In this document: positions 8,412-17,406 of the stretch, one piece after another
How the letters are laid out: each line of letters begins with the position of its first letter
Numbering within the stretch: the stretch's first letter is position 1
NCBI GenBank assembly: GCA_947476285.1
Contig: CANJPU010000001.1
Span: 1 to 64,000 of the forward strand
Direction of reading: 5' to 3'
Source: Comamonadaceae bacterium
Lineage (GTDB): Bacteria; Pseudomonadota; Gammaproteobacteria; Burkholderiales; Burkholderiaceae_C
Length of the DNA stretch: 64,000 nucleotides
Notes under the pieces: model-generated
Seen by the model: the letters and a program-made list of their open reading frames with translations, nothing else
What the model was told of the DNA's origin: nothing
Database searches by the model: none
Made by a program: the position numbers and the translations under genes

Positions 8412-9221
8412 TCAGTGAGCGAGTCGGCTCACCACGGTGACCAGGCCTATGCCCACCAGCAGCCACACGATTTGCGTGGCCGTCTCGCGGGTGCTCAGGC
8501 GTTTCTGCAATTGCGGAATCAAGTCGGCCAGTGCCACATAGATGAAGCTGCTGCTGGCCACCACCAGAAAATACGGCAAGTAATCATGCAGGGCGTCCAC
8601 CAGCCACCAGCCGATTACGCCGCCCAGTGCGGTGACGGCACCGGCCAGTGACACTTTCACCAAGGCCGCATTGCGGTTGCGGCTGCTCAGGCGCAGCACC
8701 GCCAGATCGCCGATGTGGTGCGGCACCTCATGCGCCAGCACTGACACCGCAGCAACCAGCCCCAGCCGGATGTCGGCCACAAAAGCTGAAGCGATCAGAA
8801 TGCCATCGCCAAAGCAATGCACGCTGTCGCCCGTCAGCACAGTCCATCCGCCCGAGCGCAGCGGGGCATGATCGTGGTGATGTGCGTGGTCATGGCTCTC
8901 GTCTTCATGGACGTGATGATGCTCATGCCCGTGGTGCCACATCTCCGCCTTGTCCAGCAGGAAGAAAAATACCAGCCCCACCAGCAAGGTAGAAAACAGT
9001 GCCCTGGCACCGGCCTGGCCTTCGAATGCCTCAGGCAAAAGGTGCATGAAAGACGTGGCCAGCAAGGCACCCGCAGCCAGACTGAGCAGATGCTGCGGCC
9101 CGACCCGACCTGCGGGCGCCCGATCGCTCGAACTAAAACCCAGGCGCATCAAGCCAGCGGCCAGCCACACGCTGCCAATGCCCGCGGCCAGCGTCGCTAT
9201 CAAAATTGCAATCAAAGTCAT
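8412..9221 (-). CDS. ZIP-family divalent metal transporter
   Basis: This 269-residue inner-membrane protein has about seven to eight hydrophobic segments. It carries a His-rich loop at about residues 95-125, and the two conserved metal-binding helices appear as DSVHCFGDG and HEVPHHIGD. ZIP proteins move Zn, Fe or other divalent metals toward the cytoplasm. The start is the ATG at 9221, which overlaps the polA stop codon (TGATG). A GGAGAAGG site lies within the end of polA, so translational coupling to polA is likely. Confidence 0.9.
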   Translation of the reverse strand: MTLIAILIATLAAGIGSVWLAAGLMRLGFSSSDRAPAGRVGPQHLLSLAAGALLATSFMHLLPEAFEGQAGARALFSTLLVGLVFFFLLDKAEMWHHGHEHHHVHEDESHDHAHHHDHAPLRSGGWTVLTGDSVHCFGDGILIASAFVADIRLGLVAAVSVLAHEVPHHIGDLAVLRLSSRNRNAALVKVSLAGAVTALGGVIGWWLVDALHDYLPYFLVVASSSFIYVALADLIPQLQKRLSTRETATQIVWLLVGIGLVTVVSRLAH

Positions 9222-12043
9222 CAGTGCGCCTTCTCCCAATTCTCCCCCACCCCGATCTCAGCTAGCAGCGGCACGCGCAGTTGCGCCACCGCAGCCATCA
9301 GCCGGGGGATTTCCAGGCGCACCCATTCGACTTCATCCTCGGGCACCTCGAACACCAGTTCATCATGCACCTGCATGATCATCCGTGTGCGGCGCTGCTG
9401 CGCATCCAGCACATCTTGCACTTGCACCATGCTCAGCTTGATCAAGTCGGCCGCAGTGCCCTGCATGGGTGCGTTGATGGCCTGACGCTCGGCGCCGCCG
9501 CGACGCGGGCCGTTGGGTGAATTGATCTCTGGCAGGTACAGGCGCCGGCCGAACACGGTCTCGACATAGCCGTGGCTCTTGGCTGACATGCGGGTTTCGT
9601 CCATGTAGTTTTTCACGCCAGGGTAACGCTCAAAATAACGCTGGATGTAATTCTTGGCCGCCGTGTTGTCTATGCCCAGGTTGCGCGCCAGACCAAAACT
9701 GCTCATGCCGTAGATCAGACCGAAGTTGATCACCTTGGCATAGCGGCGCTGCTCGCTGCTCACCTGGTCAGGCGCCACGCCAAACACTTCGGCGGCGGTG
9801 GCGCGGTGCACGTCCAGGCCTTCGTTGAAGGCACGCACCAGCGCTTCGTCTTCGCTCAGGTGCGCCATGATGCGCAGCTCGATCTGGCTGTAGTCGGCGC
9901 TGGCTATTGCGTGGCCGGGCGCAGCGACAAAGGCTTCGCGCACGCGCCGGCCCTCGGCTGTCTTGACCGGTATGTTCTGCAAATTGGGGTCGTTGCTGGA
10001 CAAGCGCCCCGTCACCGCCACCGCCTGCGCATAGTGGGTGTGCACCCGGCCCGTGCGCGGATTGGCCATCTGTGCCAGCTTGTCGGTGTAGGTGCCCTTG
10101 AGTTTTGACAGACCGCGATGCTCCAGCAGCTTGGCCGGCAGCGGGTAGTCTTCGGCCAATTTCTCCAGCACTTCTTCGTCGGTGCTGGGGGTGCCGCTGG
10201 GTGTCTTCTTGACCACCGGCAGGCCCAGCTTGGTAAACAGAATTTCGCCAATCTGCTTGGGCGAGCCCAAGTTGAATGGCTGGCCGGCCAGGGCGTGCGC
10301 TTCTTTTTCCAGCTCCATGATGCGCAAGCCCAGCTCTGCGCTTTGCCGCGCCAGCATCGGCCCGTCGATCAGCACGCCGTTGCGCTCGATGCGGTAGAGC
10401 GCCTCGCTGCTCTTGATTTCCAGATCGTAGATAAAGCGCAGCTTCTCATCGGCCTGCAGGCGCGGCCACAGCACGCGGTGCACGTCCAGCGTTTGATCGG
10501 AGTCTTCGCACGAGTACTCTGCCGCCTTGTCCACCGCCACTTGCGAGAAGGAGATCTGGTGCACCCCTTTGCCGGTGAGGGATTCGTAGTCGATGCCGCT
10601 GCGCCCCAGGTGACGCTCGGCCAGGCTGGCCAGGCCGTGGGGTTTGTGGACTTCGAGCACATAGCTTTGCAGCATGGTGTCGTGGGCGTAGCCCTGCACT
10701 TCGATGCCGTGGTTGGCGAACACATGGCGGTCGTACTTGATGTGCTGTCCCAGCTTTTTCTTGTGCGGGTTTTCCAGCCAGGGTTTGAGGCGCGCCAGCA
10801 CCTCGTCGCGCGGTAACTGCTCGGGCGCATCGCCATAGCTGTGGGCCAGCGGCACATAGGCGGCCTCGCCGGGCTGCACACTGAAAGATACGCCCACGAT
10901 CTGCGCGCGCATTTCATCGAGGGATGTTGTCTCAGTGTCCACTGCAGCCAGCTCCGCCGCCTCCAGCCGCGCCAGCCATTGATCGAACTGCGCCCAGGTG
11001 AAGATGGTGTCGTAGTGCAGATTGGCCGCCTTGGACAGGCCCGACAGATCGGGCTCGTCGAACAGGTCGGCGCCCTCCCCCATCTTCCGTGCAGCGTGCT
11101 GCGGCTCGATATGCTCAGGCGGCTGCTCGTGCGACTGCAGTTGCTTGACCAGCCCCTTGAACCCGTACTTCTCATAGAAGGCTTTGAGCGCCTCGCTGTC
11201 CTGACCGCCGGTAACCGCAATATCTTGCAACGAAGGCAGGCCGGGGATGTATTCATGCAGCTCGCAGTCCTGCTTGATGGTGAGCAGCGCGCGGCCCTGG
11301 GGCAGCCAGTCCAGTGCGTTGCGCAGGTTCTCGCCCACCGCGCCCTTGATCTCATGCGCGCGCGCCACCAGCGCGTCGAGCGAGCCATACTCCTGCAAGA
11401 GCTTGACAGCCGTCTTCGGACCCACTTTCTGCACACCGGGCACGTTGTCCACCGCGTCGCCCACCAGGGTCTGATAGTCCACCATCAAACGCGGGGGCAC
11501 GCCAAACTCGGCTTCCACGCCGGCCACATCGCGCTTGCGGTCGTTCATGGTGTCTATCACCATCACCTGCTCGTTGACCAATTGGCTCAAGTCCTTGTCG
11601 CCGCTGGAGATCACCGTGTGCAGGCCGTGCGCTGTGCCCAGGCGCGCCAGCGTGCCGATCACGTCATCGGCCTCCACGCCCGGCACCGCCAGCACCTTCC
11701 AGCCCAGCAAGCGCACCACCTCATGAATAGGCTCGATCTGCGCGCGCAGATCGGGCGGCATGGGCGAGCGCGTGGCCTTGTACTGCGGGTACAGCGCATC
11801 GCGAAAGGTCGGCCCCGGCGCGTCGAACACGCAGGCCACATAGTCGGCCCGCACATCCTTGCGCAGCTTTTGCAGCATATTGATCATGCCGCGTATGGCC
11901 CCCGTGGGCGGGCTGGCCGGGTCACCCGGCACCGCGCGCAGGTCGGGCATGGCATGGAAGGCCCGATAAAGATAGCTGGAACCATCGACCAGCAGCAGCA
12001 CGTGGTGGGATGGGGTGGGGTCCTGGTGTGTTGGCTCGCTCAT
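9221..12043 (-). CDS. polA: DNA polymerase I
   Basis: The 940-residue protein has three domains: an N-terminal 5'-3' exonuclease with LLVDGSSYLYRAFHA and GVEADDVIGTLA; a 3'-5' exonuclease region with the DxE motif in AVDTETTSLD, so proofreading residues appear intact; and the family A polymerase with motif A DYSQIELR, motif B RRYAKVINFGLIYG, and motif C QVHDELVFEVP. It fills gaps in repair and Okazaki fragment maturation. The length matches full-length bacterial Pol I. It is followed by the overlapping ZIP gene. In related bacteria polA lies beside the DUF2782 and thrB genes; here about 1.2 kb separates them. Confidence 0.97.
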   Translation of the reverse strand: MSEPTHQDPTPSHHVLLLVDGSSYLYRAFHAMPDLRAVPGDPASPPTGAIRGMINMLQKLRKDVRADYVACVFDAPGPTFRDALYPQYKATRSPMPPDLRAQIEPIHEVVRLLGWKVLAVPGVEADDVIGTLARLGTAHGLHTVISSGDKDLSQLVNEQVMVIDTMNDRKRDVAGVEAEFGVPPRLMVDYQTLVGDAVDNVPGVQKVGPKTAVKLLQEYGSLDALVARAHEIKGAVGENLRNALDWLPQGRALLTIKQDCELHEYIPGLPSLQDIAVTGGQDSEALKAFYEKYGFKGLVKQLQSHEQPPEHIEPQHAARKMGEGADLFDEPDLSGLSKAANLHYDTIFTWAQFDQWLARLEAAELAAVDTETTSLDEMRAQIVGVSFSVQPGEAAYVPLAHSYGDAPEQLPRDEVLARLKPWLENPHKKKLGQHIKYDRHVFANHGIEVQGYAHDTMLQSYVLEVHKPHGLASLAERHLGRSGIDYESLTGKGVHQISFSQVAVDKAAEYSCEDSDQTLDVHRVLWPRLQADEKLRFIYDLEIKSSEALYRIERNGVLIDGPMLARQSAELGLRIMELEKEAHALAGQPFNLGSPKQIGEILFTKLGLPVVKKTPSGTPSTDEEVLEKLAEDYPLPAKLLEHRGLSKLKGTYTDKLAQMANPRTGRVHTHYAQAVAVTGRLSSNDPNLQNIPVKTAEGRRVREAFVAAPGHAIASADYSQIELRIMAHLSEDEALVRAFNEGLDVHRATAAEVFGVAPDQVSSEQRRYAKVINFGLIYGMSSFGLARNLGIDNTAAKNYIQRYFERYPGVKNYMDETRMSAKSHGYVETVFGRRLYLPEINSPNGPRRGGAERQAINAPMQGTAADLIKLSMVQVQDVLDAQQRRTRMIMQVHDELVFEVPEDEVEWVRLEIPRLMAAVAQLRVPLLAEIGVGENWEKAH

Positions 12044-12065
12044 GGGGGGATTGTGCCCCGGGCCA

Positions 12066-13187
12066 TCAGTGGCTATGGACGCGGGGGGCGGGGTCGCGCC
12101 TTCCCCCCCTACTGGATCTTTGGGTCAATGAACGGCCCCCCACCGGCGCATCGCCGACGCCTGGCGAAAAAGGTGACCCACCCATCCCCTCCAGCACACG
12201 TCGCGCGGTATCGGCAACGCGCTGGCAATAGTCCGCGTCACGGAGCCAGGCGCCAGGCGCAGCTGGAGCAGCAAGAGGAGCGGCCAGGCACTGCCTTTTT
12301 GCAGGCCTGGGAACATCGGCCGCAGCAGGTGCCAACCCGGCAGCAGCCACGGGTGGTGGAAATCCAGTGCGCCCTGGCCCGAGCGCCACTGCCTTGTTGC
12401 GCCACCCCGGAGGCGCGACCAAACCGCCGGTCCTTCTCCGCTCATTGACGCGGCAAGGCTGGGTTCGATCCCATGTAAACCCGGGGTCGGTCATTGCTCT
12501 ATTGACAGCCTTGCGCCACGCTTCCCGAGCCGCACCTTCAACAGGGAGAGCAACAGGGCGATCGAGTGGGTGCAGTTGCCGCTGCGGCCAGCCCGACATG
12601 ACAGTTGGATTCGACCCATGCCAGGCAGAGGGGTCGCCCGAGCTGCGAATCAACTCAAGGTGTTCAGGAGTCAGCAACTGGCTGAGCACCTCTTCTTTAA
12701 GAGGTGAAGACAGCCAGCGCGCTGCACCGCATGCCGCCAGGGCGATGTTCACAGGGTCTCTCGAATCCAAAACATTTGGCAACCAACCCGGATGCGCGAT
12801 CTTCTCGGCGCCTGTTGCCTGGATCTCAGGCGGCAAAGGTCCGGTGAGGATTTGCATGGCGGCGATGGCATTCTGCTCTGTCGAGCCAACAACCCATGGC
12901 AGCAAACCCGGACGCCCGAACAGCTCGCGGCATAAAGCCTGCTGCGCAGGCGACGGAGGCTGCGTGAGCACTTCCAGCAACGTGGGACCCGCCCGACGAG
13001 ACAAGTCAGCGCCGCTCAGCGCACCGGGCACCGGCTCCATGGGCGAGCAAGGGTCCGCAGATATCCGTCTTGCCTCGCTCGGTCCGGGCGGCGCAGGAGG
13101 GGGGGGTGGCGTTGCTTGGGCATCTGTGAACATGGTGCCGTATAAGGAAATCGCAGAAGGCCGCAAGTGTAAGTCATACTGACTCAT
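12066..13187 (-). CDS. Unrecognised Pro-rich, helical-repeat-like protein
   Basis: I do not recognise this 373-codon ORF. From the ATG at 13187 it reads a Pro/Ala-rich N terminus (residues 25-55), then a helical stretch at about 65-185. Two segments there look related (PGLLPWV...IAAMQIL and PGWLPNV...IALAACG), suggesting about 40-residue alpha-helical repeats. The C-terminal half is low-complexity with basic patches such as RPAKRQC. An alternative start is the ATG at 13133. No strong ribosome-binding site is seen. The opposite strand is also open but reads as Ser/Cys/Arg-rich shadow. A run of eight G encodes the N-terminal prolines. It may be a recent insertion, a secreted effector or non-coding. 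Confidence 0.4.
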   Translation of the reverse strand: MSQYDLHLRPSAISLYGTMFTDAQATPPPPPAPPGPSEARRISADPCSPMEPVPGALSGADLSRRAGPTLLEVLTQPPSPAQQALCRELFGRPGLLPWVVGSTEQNAIAAMQILTGPLPPEIQATGAEKIAHPGWLPNVLDSRDPVNIALAACGAARWLSSPLKEEVLSQLLTPEHLELIRSSGDPSAWHGSNPTVMSGWPQRQLHPLDRPVALPVEGAAREAWRKAVNRAMTDPGFTWDRTQPCRVNERRRTGGLVAPPGWRNKAVALGPGRTGFPPPVAAAGLAPAAADVPRPAKRQCLAAPLAAPAAPGAWLRDADYCQRVADTARRVLEGMGGSPFSPGVGDAPVGGRSLTQRSSRGGRRDPAPRVHSH

Positions 13188-13238
13188 CTCTTTCAACCGA
13201 CTGCAGCGCCGACCGCTCGCCCCAACCGCCCCTCCGCC

Positions 13239-13244
13239 TACAAT
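13239..13244 (+). promoter_or_regulatory. -10 element placing the transcript start at the DUF2782 ATG
   Basis: TACAAT ends seven bases before the ATG at 13251, so transcription would begin on or next to the start codon. No Shine-Dalgarno sequence is present between them. This predicts a leaderless mRNA. No good -35 hexamer is seen. Confidence 0.35.
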
Positions 13245-13250
13245 CCCCCC

Positions 13251-13583
13251 ATGCACCCCCGACACCTGCTTCTGCCCTGCGCCCTGGCCTGCAGCGCCCT
13301 GGCCGCCCAGACCGTGCCCGCCCCGCCGCTGCCCGGCGACACCCAGGCACAGGATCACCGGACCTACCAGCGGGTGGAACTCATCTCCATCGAGGACACT
13401 GGGGCGCGAATTGACGAAGTCCGCCATGGCGGCCAAACGCAGAGCATCACCGTTCAACCCAAGGGCGACATGCCGGCGTACGAGATCTCGCCCACCGATC
13501 TGGCCCGCAGCCGACCGGCCGACCAACGCGACGGCATGGGCAGCGCCACGGGGCAGCGGGTCTGGAATCTATTCAAGTTTTAG
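13251..13583 (+). CDS. Exported DUF2782-family protein
   Basis: The 110-residue protein has a short signal peptide (about residues 1-18). A conserved domain follows with the pattern [26 protein letters not shown] and a C-terminal QRVWNLFKF, characteristic of DUF2782, a small periplasmic family of unknown function in betaproteobacteria. It precedes thrB by 11 bp and is probably co-transcribed with it. Its position between polA and thrB is a conserved neighbourhood. Confidence 0.82.
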   Translation: MHPRHLLLPCALACSALAAQTVPAPPLPGDTQAQDHRTYQRVELISIEDTGARIDEVRHGGQTQSITVQPKGDMPAYEISPTDLARSRPADQRDGMGSATGQRVWNLFKF

Positions 13584-13594
13584 GGCACGGGTCA

Positions 13595-14572
13595 ATGGCG
13601 GTCTTTACCGAAGTTGCGCACGGCGAGGCCGAAGCGCTGGTACACAAGCTGGCACTGGGCGAGCTGCGCGAGCTGCGCGGCATCCAGGGCGGCATCGAGA
13701 ACACCAACTACTTTCTCACCACCGACCAGGGCGAATATGTGCTGACCCTGTTCGAGCGCCTCACGGCCGAGCAACTGCCTTTCTACCTCTACTTGATGAA
13801 GCACCTGGCGCGCCGCAGCATTCCCGTGCCCGACCCGCATGCCGACCCGACCAGTGCCTCGCCCCATCACCCCGATGGCCAGTTGCTGCACCACATCTGC
13901 GGCAAGCCCGCTGCGCTGGTGGACAGGCTGCGCGGCCACAGCGAGCTGACACCCACCGGCGCCCACTGCGCCGCCGTGGGCGAGATGCTGGCGCGCTTGC
14001 ACCTGGCCGCGCGCGACTACCCGCGCCACCAGCCCAATCTGCGCGGCCTGGCCTGGTGGAACGAGACCGTGCCACTGGTGTTGCCGCATGTGAGCGCGCC
14101 CCAGGCGGCCCTGCTGCACGCCGAACTAGCCTACCAGAACCACGTGGCCACCAGCTCGGCTTATGCCGCGCTGCCGCGCGGGCCGGTGCATGCCGATCTG
14201 TTTCGCGACAACGTGATGTTCGAAGCTGGCCGCCTGACCGGCTTCTTCGATTTCTATTTCGCGGGGGTGGACGCCTGGCTGTTCGACATCGCCGTGTGCT
14301 TGAACGACTGGTGCATTGACCTTGCCACCGGCGCCCACGATGCTGCCCGTGCCGACGCCTTTGTCCAAGCTTATGCCAGCGTGCGCCCCCTGGCTGCGGC
14401 CGAGCGCCAATTGCTGCCAGCGATGCTGCGGGCTGGCGCGCTGCGCTTCTGGATTTCACGGCTATGGGATTTTCATCTACCGCGCGAGGCCAGCATGCTT
14501 TGCCCACACGATCCGACCCATTTCGAGCGGGTGCTGCGCCAGCGGGTTGTCCATCCGGTCACAATGCGTTGA
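13595..14572 (+). CDS. thrB: Homoserine kinase (aminoglycoside phosphotransferase fold)
   Basis: This 325-residue protein matches the proteobacterial ThrB2-type homoserine kinase, which phosphorylates homoserine for threonine synthesis. Evidence includes [13 protein letters not shown] near residue 30, the [12 protein letters not shown] catalytic loop near 200, and the DFYFAG metal site about 18 residues later. The fold is that of choline/aminoglycoside kinases rather than GHMP kinases. It overlaps nothing and follows the DUF2782 gene by 11 bp. Confidence 0.93.
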   Translation: MAVFTEVAHGEAEALVHKLALGELRELRGIQGGIENTNYFLTTDQGEYVLTLFERLTAEQLPFYLYLMKHLARRSIPVPDPHADPTSASPHHPDGQLLHHICGKPAALVDRLRGHSELTPTGAHCAAVGEMLARLHLAARDYPRHQPNLRGLAWWNETVPLVLPHVSAPQAALLHAELAYQNHVATSSAYAALPRGPVHADLFRDNVMFEAGRLTGFFDFYFAGVDAWLFDIAVCLNDWCIDLATGAHDAARADAFVQAYASVRPLAAAERQLLPAMLRAGALRFWISRLWDFHLPREASMLCPHDPTHFERVLRQRVVHPVTMR

Positions 14573-14651
14573 TCCGCACAATGTCCAGAAAATGCCGCTG
14601 ACATCGGTGCAACGAACATCCGCCCAACCCGACCCACCCAACCCAGCGTCC

Positions 14652-15413
14652 ATGAAACTCAACATCGTCCCGGTCAAAAGCGGCTTCCAGTGGGTCAAGC
14701 TGGGCATACGCACATTCGTCAGGCAGCCGCTGGCGCTGGCGGGGCTTTTTTTCATGTACATGACAACGGTTTTCCTGGTGTCCGTCGTGCCCGTGATCGG
14801 CGTGCTGATCGCCGGCTTACTGGTTCCGGCTGCCACGCTGGGCCTGATGGTCGCAGCCGAGCAGGCCGAGCAAGGGCGCTTTCCTATGCCTTCGGTGCTG
14901 CTCAGTGCATTTCGCGCGGGCCGCCAGCGGGTGCGCGCCATGCTGATGCTGGGCGCCCTGTACACACTGGGATCAATGATCGCCTCCACCCTGGCCTCAC
15001 TGATGATGGGCCCCACTCTGCCCTCAGAGCGAGAATTTTCTCCGGCCACCCTGGTGGCATTGGTGCTACACATTCCCCTGTTCCTGATGTTCTGGCATGC
15101 GCCGGCGCTGGTGCACTGGCACAACATCTCGCCCGTCAAGAGCCTGTTCTTCAGCGCCGTGGCCTGCCTGCGAAACTTTGGTGCCTTCCTGGTCTATGGA
15201 CTGTGCTGGCTGGCGGTGTTCATGGGAATAGGCTCAGCCTTCGGGTTGATCGGTCTGCTGCTGGGCGGCGGCGAGCTTGCGCGTAGCATGATGATTCCCC
15301 TGGCCTTGCTGATGGCGGCCATGTTCTCCACCTCGATCTACTTCACCTTCCGCGACTGCTTCGTGGCCACCCCGGCAGACGAGCAGCCTGCAGCCACTGA
15401 GGAATCCAAATGA
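14652..15413 (+). CDS. BPSS1780-family integral membrane protein
   Basis: The 253-residue protein begins MKLNIVPVKSGFQWVKLG, with several hydrophobic segments: about 30-50, 53-72, 100-125, 140-160, 178-200 and 215-235. The N-terminal signature and hydrophobic layout match the BPSS1780 family of betaproteobacterial membrane proteins, function unknown. The ATG at 14652 was chosen over a much longer upstream frame that overlaps thrB and reads as shadow sequence. Its stop overlaps the next start (ATGA). Confidence 0.82.
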   Translation: MKLNIVPVKSGFQWVKLGIRTFVRQPLALAGLFFMYMTTVFLVSVVPVIGVLIAGLLVPAATLGLMVAAEQAEQGRFPMPSVLLSAFRAGRQRVRAMLMLGALYTLGSMIASTLASLMMGPTLPSEREFSPATLVALVLHIPLFLMFWHAPALVHWHNISPVKSLFFSAVACLRNFGAFLVYGLCWLAVFMGIGSAFGLIGLLLGGGELARSMMIPLALLMAAMFSTSIYFTFRDCFVATPADEQPAATEESK

Positions 15414-16165
15414 CACAGCATTTGCTTTTGGGCCGCACCGAAGCCGAACTGCTCTGGTTCCGGCGCCGAAGTTTTCTGACCGCTGCCGCCGGCTGGACCG
15501 CGATGGGCGGCTTTGGCGCGGCGCTGGCGCAGCAGCGCAGCAACATCGTCGAACTGCGCGGCGATGTGTTGCTCAATGGCGCGCGCCTGACGCCGCAGCA
15601 GCAAATCCAGACCGGCGACAGCATTGAGACCGGCCCTGGCGCCTACCTGGTCTGCGTGATCGGCAATTCATCCTTCATGGTGCGGCAGGGCACGCGCATG
15701 ACAGTCGAGCGCGGCGCCACCCTCAATGCCGTCAGCGTGCTGCGCCTGCTGACCGGCGCGGTGGCCAGCGTGTGGGGCCGCGGCACCAGCCGCCAGATCG
15801 TCACGCCCACCCTCACAGCCGGCATCCGTGGCACGGGCGTCTACACCGAAGTGTTTTCCGACCAAAACTACCGCAGCTACTTCTGCAACTGCTATGGCAC
15901 AGTGGACGTGGGCGCTGGCACTGACAAGACCGTGTCGCAGTCGGTCTATCACCAATCGTTCTGGGGCGAGACCGAGCCAAGGAACGGGCGCTTTCTCACG
16001 CCAGCGCAGGCCATCAACCACACCGACGAAGAACTCGAATACCTTGCACGCCTGGTTGAAGAACGCACCGCGTGGCAGATTGCCGGGCGCAGAGGCGTGA
16101 AGGACGGCATAGGCTACATGGAGCAGCAGCCACCGGCGATGCACCCGGCGATGCGGATGAATTGA
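15410..16165 (+). CDS. FecR-domain-like exported protein
   Basis: The 251-residue protein starts with an Arg-rich N region and hydrophobic stretch (RRRSFLTAAAG..., to about residue 40 ending ALAQ), possibly a Tat-type signal. Residues 45-150 resemble a FecR domain: ELRGDVLLNG, QIQTGDSIETGPGAYLVC, and TLTAGIRGTGVYTEV. It contains a cluster of cysteines near residues 160-166. FecR-like domains serve in periplasmic signalling or surface scaffolds; a standalone role is unknown. Translation is probably coupled to the upstream membrane protein through the ATGA overlap. Confidence 0.72.
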   Translation: MTQHLLLGRTEAELLWFRRRSFLTAAAGWTAMGGFGAALAQQRSNIVELRGDVLLNGARLTPQQQIQTGDSIETGPGAYLVCVIGNSSFMVRQGTRMTVERGATLNAVSVLRLLTGAVASVWGRGTSRQIVTPTLTAGIRGTGVYTEVFSDQNYRSYFCNCYGTVDVGAGTDKTVSQSVYHQSFWGETEPRNGRFLTPAQAINHTDEELEYLARLVEERTAWQIAGRRGVKDGIGYMEQQPPAMHPAMRMN

Positions 16166-16182
16166 GCAGAATCGGCTTGGTC

Positions 16183-17343
16183 TTAGAACGACCTGGGCAA
16201 GCCCAGCACGTGCTCGGCCACGTACGACAAGATCAGGTTGGTTGAGATGGGCGCCACCTGATAGAGCCGGGTTTCGCGGAACTTGCGCTCCACGTCGTAC
16301 TCGCAAGCAAAGCCAAAGCCGCCATGAAACTGCAGGCAGGCGTTGGCTGCCTCCCAGCTTGACTTGGCCGCAAGATACTTTGCCATGTTGGCCTGCGTGC
16401 CGCAGGGCTCATGGGCATCAAACCGGCGGCAGGCTTCCCAGCGCATCAGGTTGGCGGCTTCCACTTCAATCAAGGCCTCGGCAATCGGAAACTGCACGCC
16501 TTGGTTCTTGCCGATCGGTCGGTCAAAGACCACCCGCTCTTTCACGTAGCGCGTGATGCGGTCGATGAACCAATAGCCGTCGCCTATGCATTCCGCAGCG
16601 ATCAGCGTGCGCTCAGCATTCAGGCCGTCCAGAATGTATTTAAAGCCCTGGCCTTCTTCGCCGATCAGGTTCTCCTGCGGTATTTCCAGGTTCTCGAAAA
16701 ACAGCTCATTGGTCTCGTGATTGACCATGTTGCGAATCGAGCGCAGGGTCAGCCCATTGCCAATGGCTTCGCGCAAGTCAACCATGAAGATCGACATGCC
16801 CTCGGATTTTTTCTTCACCTGCGCCAGCGGTGTTGTGCGGGCCAGCAAAATCATGAAGTCAGAGTAGCGCACGCGCGAGATCCAGACCTTCTGTCCGTTG
16901 ATGACGTAGCGGTCACCGCGCTTGACTGCTGTGGTCTTGATCTTGGTGGTGTCGGTGCCTGTGGTGGGCTCAGTCACGCCCATCGATTGCAAACGCCATT
17001 CGCCCGTGGCAATCTTGGGCAGGTACTTGCGCTTTTGCTCGGCAGAGCCATGCCGCAGCAAGGTGCCCATGTTGTACATCTGGCCATGGCAGGGCGCGGC
17101 GTTGCCGCCATTGCGGTTGATCTCCTCCATGATGACCGACGCCTCGGCCAGCCCCAACCCTGAGCCGCCATACTCTTGCGGAATCAGCGCCGCCAGCCAG
17201 CCGGCCTTGGTCAGCGCATTGACAAAGGCCTCTGGATAAGCGCGGTCGTAGTCGATCTGGCGGTGGTATTCGTCTGGAAACTCCGCGCACAGCGCACGCA
17301 TGGCGTCGCGTATGTCCTGGTACTTGTCAACCGTTTGGTTCAT
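16183..17343 (-). CDS. Acyl-CoA dehydrogenase
   Basis: The 386-residue protein has the acyl-CoA dehydrogenase fold markers: PQEYGGSGLG near residue 57, MGVTEPTTGTDTT for FAD and substrate contacts near 120, INGQKVWIS near 150, GFKYILDGLNAERTLIA near 230 and LQFHGGFGFACEYDVER near 340. It oxidises an acyl-CoA to the enoyl-CoA, passing electrons to ETF. Substrate chain type cannot be set from motifs. It lies just downstream of the CocE-like gene on the same strand, in a zone rich in CoA ligases and crotonases. Confidence 0.92.
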   Translation of the reverse strand: MNQTVDKYQDIRDAMRALCAEFPDEYHRQIDYDRAYPEAFVNALTKAGWLAALIPQEYGGSGLGLAEASVIMEEINRNGGNAAPCHGQMYNMGTLLRHGSAEQKRKYLPKIATGEWRLQSMGVTEPTTGTDTTKIKTTAVKRGDRYVINGQKVWISRVRYSDFMILLARTTPLAQVKKKSEGMSIFMVDLREAIGNGLTLRSIRNMVNHETNELFFENLEIPQENLIGEEGQGFKYILDGLNAERTLIAAECIGDGYWFIDRITRYVKERVVFDRPIGKNQGVQFPIAEALIEVEAANLMRWEACRRFDAHEPCGTQANMAKYLAAKSSWEAANACLQFHGGFGFACEYDVERKFRETRLYQVAPISTNLILSYVAEHVLGLPRSF

Positions 17344-17406
17344 TCTTGCTTACTCCGGATGGGAACGCCTATTTTGACGAAGATCGCCCAACCGGGCTTG
17401 CGAGGC

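Noticed and set aside
10841-12448. Long plus-strand open frame of 535 codons opposite polA
   Set aside because: It is the antisense shadow of polA; composition is His/Arg/Gln/Leu-rich and no family is recognisable.
12367-13182. Plus-strand 271-codon ORF opposite the orphan ORF
   Set aside because: Rich in Ser, Cys, Arg and Pro without hydrophobic cores; the minus-strand frame looks more protein-like.
12066-13187. TAL-effector-like repeats in the orphan ORF
   Set aside because: A short LTPEHLELI stretch recalls TALE repeats, but there is no 33-35-residue periodicity or variable diresidue.
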